Shown piece by piece: positions 5,827 through 10,593 of a stretch of DNA of 10,593 nucleotides. The DNA comes from Baffinella frigidus. Its lineage: Eukaryota; Cryptophyceae; Cryptomonadales; Baffinellaceae. The position numbers and the translations under genes are program-made. Location: the NCBI GenBank assembly GCA_026770585.1, contig MU646447.1:317491-328083 (forward strand), written 5' to 3'. Position 1 is the first letter of the stretch, and each line of letters starts with the position of its first letter. The notes under the pieces are model-generated. The model was not told the origin of the DNA, made no database searches, and saw only the letters and a program-made list of their open reading frames with translations.

Positions 5827-5973
5827 CCACCCAAGATCAGACGAGGAGCAATCGCAAAAGTCAATTTCTTGGATTTCAGGGGGAAATCGTCCACTTTTGG
5901 CGTCAGATTACCTGAGAGGTAATCAGTTGGAGCCATTGTTTTTTACAATTGCTGCGCGTAAAATCTAGGGTGG
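5827..5973. mobile_element. Palindromic element F, copy 2
   Basis: Same arms as 756-903 (CCACCCAAGATCAGACGAGG and GCGCGTAAAATCTAGGGTGG). Here the element is bracketed by near-perfect direct repeats, AGAGTAGACTAAATGTCT at 5802-5819 and AGAGTAGACTAAAATGTCT at 5974-5992. Those could be an unusually long target duplication or a pre-existing tandem repeat. The centre (about 5885-5930) contains a second inverted pair, GATTACCT...AGGTAATC. Confidence 0.75.
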
Positions 5974-6081
5974 AGAGTAGACTAAAATGTCTTGTGCGTG
6001 TTCGCAGGAAGGACAGTCATCAGCTGATGACTGCCTGACCACACAGCGGACTACGAAGGGATTTTGTAAATGGCCGATCAG

Positions 6082-6198
6082 TGGATACGCCTATGTCCCT
6101 ACGGTAGGCAATCCGTAGGGTGGATAAGCCTATGTCCCTACGGTAGGCAATCCGTAGGGTGGGTAAGCCTATGTCGCTACGGTAGGCAATCCGTAGGG
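6082..6198 (+). repeat. 39-bp tandem array, three units
   Basis: Units 6082-6120, 6121-6159 and 6160-6198 are almost identical: TGGATA(A/C)GCCTATGTCCC then TACGGTAGGCAATCCGTAGGG. Each holds a hairpin CCTACGG...CCGTAGG. The 39-bp length equals 13 codons; the plus frame reads W(I/V)xLCPYGRQSVG three times from a nearby ATG at 6070, but the frame soon ends in unrelated sequence. The unit resembles a shortened arm of the 170-bp palindromes at 7444 and 8199. Confidence 0.85.
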
Positions 6199-6365
6199 GG
6201 CGTATCACACGCAGGTAGGTGCGCGTCGTCACCAATCCCTGCAAGGCGGCGGCTCCACCACCACTGGGGCCAGGCTCCTGAAACGGGTGTGTCTTGGAAG
6301 AAGGTTAACTTAACTGGGCGACTACTTTAGACGTTGTCTGAAAAATGTCTTGTGCGTGTTCGCAG

Positions 6366-6463
6366 GAAGGACAGCCATCAGCACCATCGGACAAAGTCCT
6401 CCGTCAAATCGCCAAACTCTCCGAGATGCGGCCGTGCGTCTTCTGCGTTGTACCTCGAGTCAG
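6366..6463 (+). CDS. Possible 98-bp exon, unknown protein
   Basis: After TGTTCGCAG the frame reads EGQPSAPSDKVLRQIAKLSE and continues MRPCVFCVVPRVR, up to CAG|GTCACA, a weak donor. The acceptor motif is shared with two other copies upstream. Composition looks protein-like and the frame stays open to 6548 without splicing. A second frame (ISTIGQSPPSNRQTLRDAAV) is also open, so the frame is uncertain. No family is recognised. Confidence 0.25.
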
Positions 6464-6625
6464 GTCACAAAGGCTCAAACCACGAAACGTCGATTCTCTG
6501 ATTGCCCCCCACCTTCTCCCCCCCCGCGTGTGTCTCATATTGACATGATTTGAGTAAATGTGTTAATTAATTATTTTCACACACACACACCCCGGGAGGC
6601 ATGCACACCTGTCTGCTGTTTCCGA

Positions 6626-6748
6626 CAGGAAACGCACAAATAATCGACTTTGACCGATAACCGCAAGATAAGGAATTCTATCCGCCAAGCCCGCATCCAG
6701 CCCTCCCGCGTATGAGGTTGAGTAGAAGCACACAGGTTGTGATCCTCC
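6626..6748 (+). repeat. About 124-bp dispersed repeat, copy 2
   Basis: Second copy of 5656-5779, same orientation, 970 bp downstream. It is preceded by a (CA)n run (about 6575-6590). After GATCCTCC the two copies diverge (GTGCATTCCC here, TCGGTTGCGC in copy 1). Confidence 0.8.
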
Positions 6749-7200
6749 GTGCATTCCCACCATGCGTTCCCGCCATCTTTTCGCGAAATGCCGATTTCGA
6801 GCGGGTACGGAACGTTTTAGAGTCCAGGTCTAGATTCCGGACCTGGTTCCAGGTACAAATCTTGAATCCCCTGCAAGTTGTATCCGTTCCGCACGAGAGC
6901 GGTTGTCCGCTACCGAGCGAGGACGGGACACAATTTTAAAAACTTTGACCTGAATCCTGAAGGAAATGGACTTTTAAAATGAAGGCCAGGACCGGAATCC
7001 CGGTCCTGACTGTCTTATATATGCCGAGTTGGCTCGACAGCGGCTCAACACAGCCTCCACCAACAGAATCGTGCATCCCCTATCATCACGTCGATCGGTC
7101 GTCCTTATGTTTCTTCTTTATTACACTCGAGCCCCACTTTGAGTGATCCGATAGTCGATGAGCCTTATGACGGATCCGTCGTCCATTCCCACACAAGCTC
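6749..7200. other. No gene seen; hairpins and a TATA-like motif
   Basis: There is no supported coding region. A hairpin CCAGGTC...GACCTGG lies near 6831-6846. A perfect stem, AGGACCGG...CCGGTCCT, lies near 6988-7007. Shortly after comes CTTATATATGCC (about 7014-7025), a TATA-like motif that could belong to a promoter, but no gene follows that would support this. GACTGTCTTAT near 7008 is also found inside the loops of the elements at 8000 and 10441. Confidence 0.35.
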
Positions 7201-7213
7201 ACCCCGGGAACAC

Positions 7214-7327
7214 AAGAGGAAATCTCACACGTGCGCTACCCCGGGAACTGAAGAGGTCATCCCACACGTGCACCAAAGAGGACATCTCACACGCGCGCGA
7301 TAAGAGGACATCTCACACGCGCGCGCT
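7214..7327 (+). repeat. Tandem repeat of AAGAGGxCATCxCACACG units (about four)
   Basis: Units begin at about 7214, 7251, 7276 and 7302. The last two are 26 bp and nearly identical (AAGAGGACATCTCACACGCG). The first is longer because it includes CTACCCCGGGAACTG, which also echoes CACCCCGGGAACAC just upstream. A plus-strand frame crosses it, but its peptide is repeat-derived. Confidence 0.7.
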
Positions 7328-7443
7328 CCTGGGCAGAACCGGCGCGGACCCTGGCGGTAGTCCAGCGGGAAGAGGACGACCTTTTCACCTCCCAGGCTCC
7401 TCCCCTCCCCACAATATTTCGGCTTTGTAGTGTGGGTAACGAT

Positions 7444-7613
7444 GTTAATAGGGTAATGGCCTGAAAATGGGGCAGTTAGGCCTACGGCATTGCCTAGGAC
7501 CTCCTACCGTAGGCCGCGACTTTTTGGTCCTAGGATCCCTCGGCCTACGGTAGGAGGTCCTAGGCAATGTCGTAGGCCTAACTACCCCATTTTCAGGACG
7601 TTAGCCTATGAAT
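7444..7613. mobile_element. 170-bp near-perfect palindromic element C, copy 1
   Basis: Two 72-bp arms (7444-7515 and 7542-7613) are about 90% identical as inverted repeats, around a 26-base loop. The arms include TAGGG(T)AA.GGCCTGAAAATGGGG and CCTAGGACCTCCTACCGTAGG. The loop here reads GCGACTTTTTGGTCCTAGGA then TCCCTC. There is no coding sequence. A long foldback MITE is the likely identity. Arms this similar suggest recent activity or repair by gene conversion. Confidence 0.85.
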
Positions 7614-7616
7614 GTG

Positions 7617-7700
7617 AGGAACGAAGTGAGTAACGTTGTCAGTAACGGAGTGAGTAACGGTGTCAGTCATGGTGGTAGTAACGGAGTGAGTAAGGGTGTC
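7617..7700 (+). repeat. 12-bp tandem array, six to seven units
   Basis: Units AGTAACG(G/T)(A/T)GT(G/C) repeat with an exact 12-bp period from 7629 to 7700, with one diverged unit (AGTCATGGTGGT). The plus frame reads as four-residue units (SNGV), but there is no other sign of a protein. It begins almost at the right end of element C. Confidence 0.85.
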
Positions 7701-7759
7701 TCCCTGTGTGCACGGCGTGCGTGCACACATGGCGGCCGTGTTGGTAGTCGTAACGATCT

Positions 7760-7802
7760 CTCTCTCTCTTTGCAGGTGTTCACCACTGTGGCGTGCGAGT
7801 GA
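7760..7802 (+). other. Acceptor-like site and short exon-like segment, copy 1
   Basis: CTCTCTCTCTTTGCAG is a good polypyrimidine-plus-AG acceptor (AG at 7774-7775). The sequence after it, GTGTTCACCACTGTGGCG, reads VFTTVACE before a stop. A similar arrangement occurs at 8412 (GGGTTCACGACGGTCGCG, GFTTVAVT), and a weaker one at 9378. Each of the first two lies downstream of a copy of element C. Confidence 0.35.
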
Positions 7803-7999
7803 TAGTGAGCACTAGCCTAACACGTGGCGGGCGTGTGAGTGTGAGTAAGGGTGTGTAACTAGGATGATATTTGCTTCCATCATGCATCGAACGGCTGATT
7901 GGTGCAGGCCAGTGAACCCATCGCTCAAGAAGAAGGTGAAGTGGAATACAACCCACTGCAGATGTGTCTGCGCAAAGGCACCGACCAGGACACACAATC

Positions 8000-8157
8000 T
8001 CATCCGGACGAGTATTCATAATGAATACGATTTCGGGGATCTCCGATCCGATTCTCGTGCATCTTAAGCCTCTAAATGAAGTCTAGATATATGACTGTCT
8101 TATTTCTACCGCTAAGATACACCAAAATCGTATTCATTATGGATACTCGACGGGATT
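8000..8157. mobile_element. Palindromic element B, copy 1
   Basis: The left arm CATCCGGACGAGTATTCATA continues to ATGAATACGATTT. The right arm (about 8110-8157) mirrors it, with AAATCGTATTCATTATGGAT and ACTCGACGGGATT. Each arm is itself palindromic (GTATTCATAATGAATAC). The left arm alone has the inserted module TTTCGGGGATCTCCGATCCG (8031-8053). The loop includes GTCTAGATATATGACTGTCT, close to the copy at 10441. Confidence 0.75.
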
Positions 8158-8198
8158 AAATCCAAGCACGAAAGGTGCACTCAGACCGTGCTCCGTAT

Positions 8199-8368
8199 CT
8201 TAATAGGGCAACGGCCTGAAAATGGGGTAGTTAGGCCTACGGCATTGCCTAGGACCTCCTACCGTAGGCCGAGGGATCCTAGGACCAAAAAGCCTCGGCC
8301 TACGGTAGGAGGTCCTAGGCAATGCCGTAGGCCTAACTACCCCATTTTCAGGCCGTTACCCTATGAAT
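8199..8368. mobile_element. 170-bp near-perfect palindromic element C, copy 2
   Basis: Same size and arm sequence as copy 1 (72-bp arms 8199-8270 and 8297-8368, 26-base loop 8271-8296). The loop reads GAGGGATCCTAGGACCAAAA then AGCCTC, which is the reverse complement of copy 1's loop at 23 of 26 positions. The outermost bases have the same left/right character in both copies (TTAATAGGG on the left, CCCTATGAAT on the right). Confidence 0.85.
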
Positions 8369-8411
8369 CTGGCCTACGTGCAGGGCATGCCGTGACTGTC
8401 CCTGTTTGCAG

Positions 8412-8560
8412 GGGTTCACGACGGTCGCGGTGACGGTGGCCAATCCAGAGCGAGGCGGAGTCTTGTCCATTGTCGCGATGCTCACCCGGTACACAATCCG
8501 CCCCAGTCGTGTCCGTTTTGTACCACGCCACACTGGTCGTGTCCGTTATGTACTGCCGTG
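8412..8560 (+). CDS. Possible exon, 49 residues, unknown protein
   Basis: Following CTGTTTGCAG, the frame reads GFTTVAVTVANPERGGVLSI, then VAMLTRYTIRPSRVRF, and ends at a TGA at about 8560 inside a 30-bp tandem repeat. The first residues match the 7776 segment. No initiator is present, so this would be an internal or terminal exon. No domain is recognised, and the tandem repeat makes the C-terminal part doubtful. Confidence 0.25.
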
Positions 8561-8640
8561 ATGCAGTCGTGTCCGTTATGTGATAGTCCACACCAGTCGT
8601 GTCCCGTATGTACTACCGCGATGCAGTCTCGTCCGCCAGT
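8504..8640. repeat. 30-bp tandem array, four and a half units
   Basis: CAGTCGTGTCCGT-type units start exactly every 30 bp at 8504, 8534, 8564, 8594 and 8624. The bodies alternate between TATGTACTxCCGxGATG and more diverged forms. The minus strand is open as a 10-residue repeat (ITDTTASRQY, ITDTTSVAWY, KTDTTGADC). A degenerate unit (CTATGTACTGCTGCAACC) occurs again at 8853, beyond element E. Confidence 0.85.
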
Positions 8641-8650
8641 CTCGTCCGGC

Positions 8651-8855
8651 AGAGCCAATGTGGTAGGACTTGGCCAGAGCGAACTTCGAACTTGCGAGAT
8701 TGCGAACTTCTAGATGGACCCGTTTGGACATGTAGTGTTTTAAATTCAAATTCTGCAGTACAAATCGGTGTTTACTAATAATTACGGTCCATCTAGAAGT
8801 TCGCAATCTCGCAACTTCGAAGTTCGTTTTGGCCAAGTCCTACCAGATTGGCTCT
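8651..8855. mobile_element. 205-bp palindromic element E
   Basis: The arms 8651-8720 and 8786-8855 are inverted repeats of about 70 bp with few mismatches: AGAGCCAAT(G/C)TGGTAGGACT, CGAACTTC(G)AAGTT-type sequence, and GAACTTCTAGATGGACC. The 65-base AT-rich loop includes TTACTAATAATTAC. It has no coding capacity. It lies within or beside the 30-bp tandem array, whose motif reappears on its right side. Confidence 0.8.
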
Positions 8856-9030
8856 ATGTACTGCTGCAACCCTCGTAGTGTGTGGTGTTCCCATGCCGTC
8901 CGGTCGTGCCGCGTTCTTCTCGAACGCTCCAGAACGATCTCGAACCTGCTGTCTCGTCCACGGTCTCGTCCCCGTGGAAGAGATCTTCCTCTGCGCAGAG
9001 AAGTTGCCCGCCGAATCAACTTTTTGGGGG
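8856..9030 (+). other. Open GC-rich stretch, weakly coding-like
   Basis: Plus-strand frame reading ALCTAATLVVCGVPMPSGRA, then AFFSNAPERSRTCCLVHGLV and PVEEIFLCAEKLP, immediately right of element E. It contains ATG codons but no clear start context, and it runs into AT-rich palindromic sequence near 9020. The opposite strand is also open, so this may be chance. Confidence 0.15.
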
Positions 9031-9098
9031 GGTGTAAAAATAGTTGACGTTTTTGTGCCAGCACCGTTGACTTTTACCATTTTTAAAATCAACTCTGT
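9018..9098. repeat. Pair of GTTGAC-type hairpins
   Basis: TCAACTTTTT...AAAAATAGTTGA (about 9018-9048) and GTTGACTTTTA...TAAAATCAAC (9066-9094) are adjacent small hairpins. The GTCAA/GTTGAC words recall the core-2 elements at 1632 and 3779. This may be a degenerate relative. Confidence 0.4.
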
Positions 9099-9194
9099 GG
9101 CGAGAAGTTGTCCACATTAATAGATAAGTTTTAACTTCGCTGCACACCGCTCTACCACGGCCGCGGACGGAATGTCAGATGGGATTCCAATCTA

Positions 9195-9351
9195 ATCCGG
9201 CCAGGTATTTAAATTAAATGCTCGGGAGTTCCCCAAATGTACGAAACTTACTGCACATGATCTTTCGGACACGACTCTTTCATCGCTTGTGTAGTAATTT
9301 TCATTGTATGGGGAACTCCGCCGAGCATTTAAATCAAATACCTGGCCGGAT
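9195..9351. mobile_element. Palindromic element, copy A5
   Basis: The arms ATCCGGCCAGGTATTTAAAT (left) and ATTTAAATCAAATACCTGG then CCGGAT (right) pair, followed by GCTCGG(CG)GAGTTCCCCA and its complement. The right arm carries core A intact (TGTGTAGTAATTTTCATTG). The left core is decayed (ACGAAACTTACTGCACA). The shoulder sequence is unlike any other copy. Confidence 0.8.
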
Positions 9352-9438
9352 GAAATCTGTGCACCGATTGCCAGGAGGGATCCACGACTGTCGCGGAAAC
9401 CCGTCCTCTCACCAAAAGTTGCCCTCTCCCAGTCCTCT

Positions 9439-9492
9439 CCTCGAAAGTTGACATGTCCTCAAAGGTTGATATCGCCTCGAAAGTTGACACGT
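9439..9492. repeat. 18-bp tandem array, three units
   Basis: CCTCGAAAGTTGACATGT, CCTCAAAGGTTGATATCG and CCTCGAAAGTTGACACGT follow each other exactly. On the minus strand they read STFEAI, STFEDM and STFEER. The length is a multiple of three. The array lies just upstream of the WD40-like segment. Confidence 0.85.
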
Positions 9493-9512
9493 TTCCCGCG
9501 CAACCCTCGCAG

Positions 9513-9650
9513 GGACGGGCTTCAGGGGGAGGGGGAAATGGCTCCAAGGTTGCTGATCTGCACGGGGTGGTCGGACGGGGTGATTCGGGTGTACGATGTT
9601 CTTTCTCCGCCGGGGAGCGTCGAGGCACAGCTCACACAGTGCTTCAACAG
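9513..9650 (+). CDS. WD40-repeat-like coding fragment
   Basis: In the frame with an ATG at 9538 the sequence reads MAPRLLICTGWSDGVIRVYD then VLSPPGSVEAQLTQ. The pattern of hydrophobic strand, (S/T)G, x, SDG, x-I-R-V-(Y/W)-D matches one blade of a WD40 beta-propeller (the TGxxDGxIRVWD signature). A CTCGCAG acceptor precedes it (AG at 9511-9512), and CAACAG|GTTCGG (9650) could be a donor. The frame continues to 9786 but becomes repeat-like after 9650. A WD40 protein needs several blades, so this is one exon or a captured gene fragment. Nothing nearby supplies the other blades. Confidence 0.4.
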
Positions 9651-9701
9651 GTTCGGCTCAATCCATCCTACACGCACTTTTCTGTTTGAGACCGAACCTG
9701 T
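9647..9701. repeat. Hairpin with perfect 10-bp stem
   Basis: ACAGGTTCGG (9647-9656) pairs with CCGAACCTGT (9692-9701) around 35 bases. The same ACAGGTTCG word recurs at 9708. It sits at the boundary of the WD40-like fragment and the following repeat zone. Confidence 0.5.
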
Positions 9702-9703
9702 GC

Positions 9704-10124
9704 CGCAACAGGTTCGAACCCCCGCCCTCTCAGCCCGGGGAACCTCAGGTTCTGAGCCCCGTCGTGTCCCCTGGTTTGGGGTTTAGGGTTATGAGACCCA
9801 CCCGGGGATGCTCAGGTTGTCAGCCCTGGTTGGAGACTAGCGTTTTGCCGGGTGAAGAGCTAGGTCCCTTAGGCTCGCAGGGCAGGTTATGAGCCTCAAT
9901 TGCCTGTTATGAGCCTCGCGGGCGCAACAGAATCGAACCCTTGCCCAGGAAACATCAGGTTGTGAACCCGTGTCGTGAAGATTTACAGTACAACGCAAGG
10001 CAGTCACCTCGGACGGTTGGCTTCGGCGTCCGCGTGACCGGTCACGCGGGCGTTCACGAGCCTGCCGGCGGGGCTGTAACCCTTGCCCAGGGAACATCAG
10101 GTTGTGAACCCGTGTCGTGAAGAT
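9704..10124. repeat. Diverged dispersed repeats with TTCGA and AGGTTxTGAxCC motifs
   Basis: The best pair is 9937-9982 and 10079-10124 (ACCCTTGCCCAGG(A/G)AACAT, then CAGGTTGTGAACCCGTGTCG and TGAAGAT), about 97% identical. A more diverged copy starts at 9704 (CAACAGGTTCGAACCCCCGC). (C)AGGTT(A/G/C)TGA(G/A)CC words recur at about 9747, 9787, 9813, 9883, 9905, 9956 and 10098. GGTTCGAACC resembles a tRNA B box, so a tRNA-derived element is possible, but no cloverleaf can be drawn. Confidence 0.55.
9993..10077 (+). repeat. About 86-bp dispersed repeat, copy 2
   Basis: Inverted copy of 4583-4668. It contains the perfect 20-bp palindrome CCGCGTGACCGGTCACGCGG (10030-10049). It separates the two 46-bp copies at 9937 and 10079, so it looks inserted into, or co-duplicated with, that repeat. 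Confidence 0.8.
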
Positions 10125-10440
10125 ACCGCCACGCAACGATGACCTGTGTATCAAATCCCTCTGTTTTCAAGGTCAACTCGCCTTCAATCGCCCACAAATC
10201 TGTCAACGTATCCGGGTTTTGGATTAGAATACTTTTAGAAGTGCAAAAATAATAGAAAGACTCAACAACACTAACCTTGTTTGATACGCAGGCCATCGTC
10301 GCGTGACGTGTGCTGCTACCATGAGTATGCTAGCTACCCCCGGCTACCTACCCTACAATACCCTGTGGTAACTAGCCTGCACCACGGCATGCGTTCCACG
10401 CAGCTGCGAAGAGATTTTCGGTGGCGGATCCGCCGAGAAT
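10125..10440. other. No gene seen; fragment of core-2 element
   Basis: GTCAACTCGCC...CCCACAAATCTGTCAAC (10172-10207) matches the inner part of the element at 3779-3928 and lacks its arms. An acceptor-like GATACGCAG occurs near 10284-10292. A short plus frame follows (ACHHEYASYPRLPTLQYPVV) without support. No gene is claimed. Confidence 0.4.
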
Positions 10441-10593
10441 CTCATCCGGACGAGTATTCATGATGAATACGATTTTGGGGATCTCCGATTCGATTTTGGT
10501 GTATCTTGAGGCTCTGAATAAAGTCTAGATAGACGACTGTCTTATTTATACCCCTTAAGATACACCAAAATCGTATTCATTATGAATACTCGT
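10441..10593. mobile_element. Palindromic element B, copy 2 (cut by window end)
   Basis: The left arm CATCCGGACGAGTATTCATG then ATGAATACGATTTTG matches copy 1 at 8000. The same asymmetric module follows (GGGGATCTCCGATTCGATTT), with a loop containing AAGTCTAGATAGACGACTGT and a right arm ending ATTCATTATGAATACTCGT at the last base. The right tip lies outside the window. It is preceded by AATCTC in both copies. Confidence 0.75.

Larger units (their letters stand above)
5786..6383 (+). repeat. Three copies of a GTGTTCGCAGGAAG segment
   Basis: The word CGTGTTCGCAGGAAG occurs at about 5788-5802, 5998-6012 and 6356-6370. The second and third copies extend to AATGTCTTGTGCGTGTTCGC on the left and GGACAG(T/C)CATCAGC on the right. 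The CAG|GAAG junction looks like a 3' splice site. The second copy turns into a perfect palindrome, CAGTCATCAGCTGATGACTG (6014-6033), where the third continues CACCATCGG. Confidence 0.65.

Noticed and set aside
6082-6198. Possible CRISPR array
   Set aside because: The 39-bp units are head-to-tail with no unique spacers, and the window is eukaryotic in character.
7013-7026. TATA box of a promoter
   Set aside because: The TATATATG motif is present, but no supported gene follows within reach, so it is noted within the surrounding region and not called as a promoter.
7158-7430. 90-residue plus-strand ORF as a gene
   Set aside because: Much of it is the AAGAGGACATCTCACACG tandem repeat, and the peptide shows no domain or conserved pattern.
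9704-9760. Functional tRNA gene, from GGTTCGAACC
   Set aside because: No acceptor stem, D arm or anticodon arm can be placed on either strand; only the T-loop-like motif is present.
1-10593. Autonomous transposon, retroelement or viral gene
   Set aside because: No transposase DDE/D, reverse transcriptase, integrase, helicase or capsid motif was recognised in any frame; all frames are short. Very degraded remnants cannot be excluded without a profile search.

Overview
This window looks like non-genic or gene-fragment DNA from a large, repeat-rich nuclear genome of a eukaryote with TTTAGGG-type telomere repeats. That telomere type fits a green alga or plant, and is also found in some other algae. 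I cannot name the species; a prasinophyte-like alga is only a guess. The evidence is four blocks of degenerate CCCTAAA/CCCTGAA/CCCCAAA sequence, the lack of any long open frame, many splice-site-like motifs (pyrimidine tract then CAG; CAG followed by GT), and dense short palindromic elements. There is no bacterial-style operon, no rRNA, no convincing tRNA, no CRISPR array, and no recognisable transposase, integrase or reverse transcriptase.

Layout: 1-84 is a poly-G/GA simple repeat. 85-760 holds degenerate duplicated segments around a palindromic element (249-390) and a duplicated 48-bp exon-like piece. 756-903 is a 148-bp palindromic element with a second copy at 5827-5973. 905-1640 is degenerate telomere-like sequence with one non-repetitive island. 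1632-2345 holds another palindrome, a 49-bp tandem duplication, fragments of element arms and more telomere-like sequence. 2343-2990 has a duplicated acidic coding-like segment (one copy expanded into a GA microsatellite) followed by a 90-bp insert bounded by 15-bp direct repeats that include the splice dinucleotides. 3000-4470 is a cluster of four palindromic elements and relatives of the 90-bp insert, one of them interrupted. 4490-5190 contains two minus-strand frames with coding-like composition. 5300-5514 is a clean telomere-like array with a sharp variant switch. 5650-6750 carries duplicated segments, a 39-bp tandem array and a possible exon. 7200-8660 alternates tandem arrays with two 170-bp perfect-looking palindromes whose loops lie in opposite orientation. 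8651-9351 holds two more palindromes. 9513-9650 encodes one WD40-like repeat, the only recognisable protein domain. 9700-10130 has a dispersed repeat with a TTCGA motif, and the window ends inside another palindromic element.

Main theme: at least ten short (about 140-205 bp) foldback elements, none with coding capacity. Five share an inner core (ACGAAAATTACTACACA and its complement), several share an outer tip near CATCCGG, and the 'shoulders' between tip and core differ but match between the two arms of each element. No two of the coding fragments can be shown to belong to one gene, so no joint function can be assigned.
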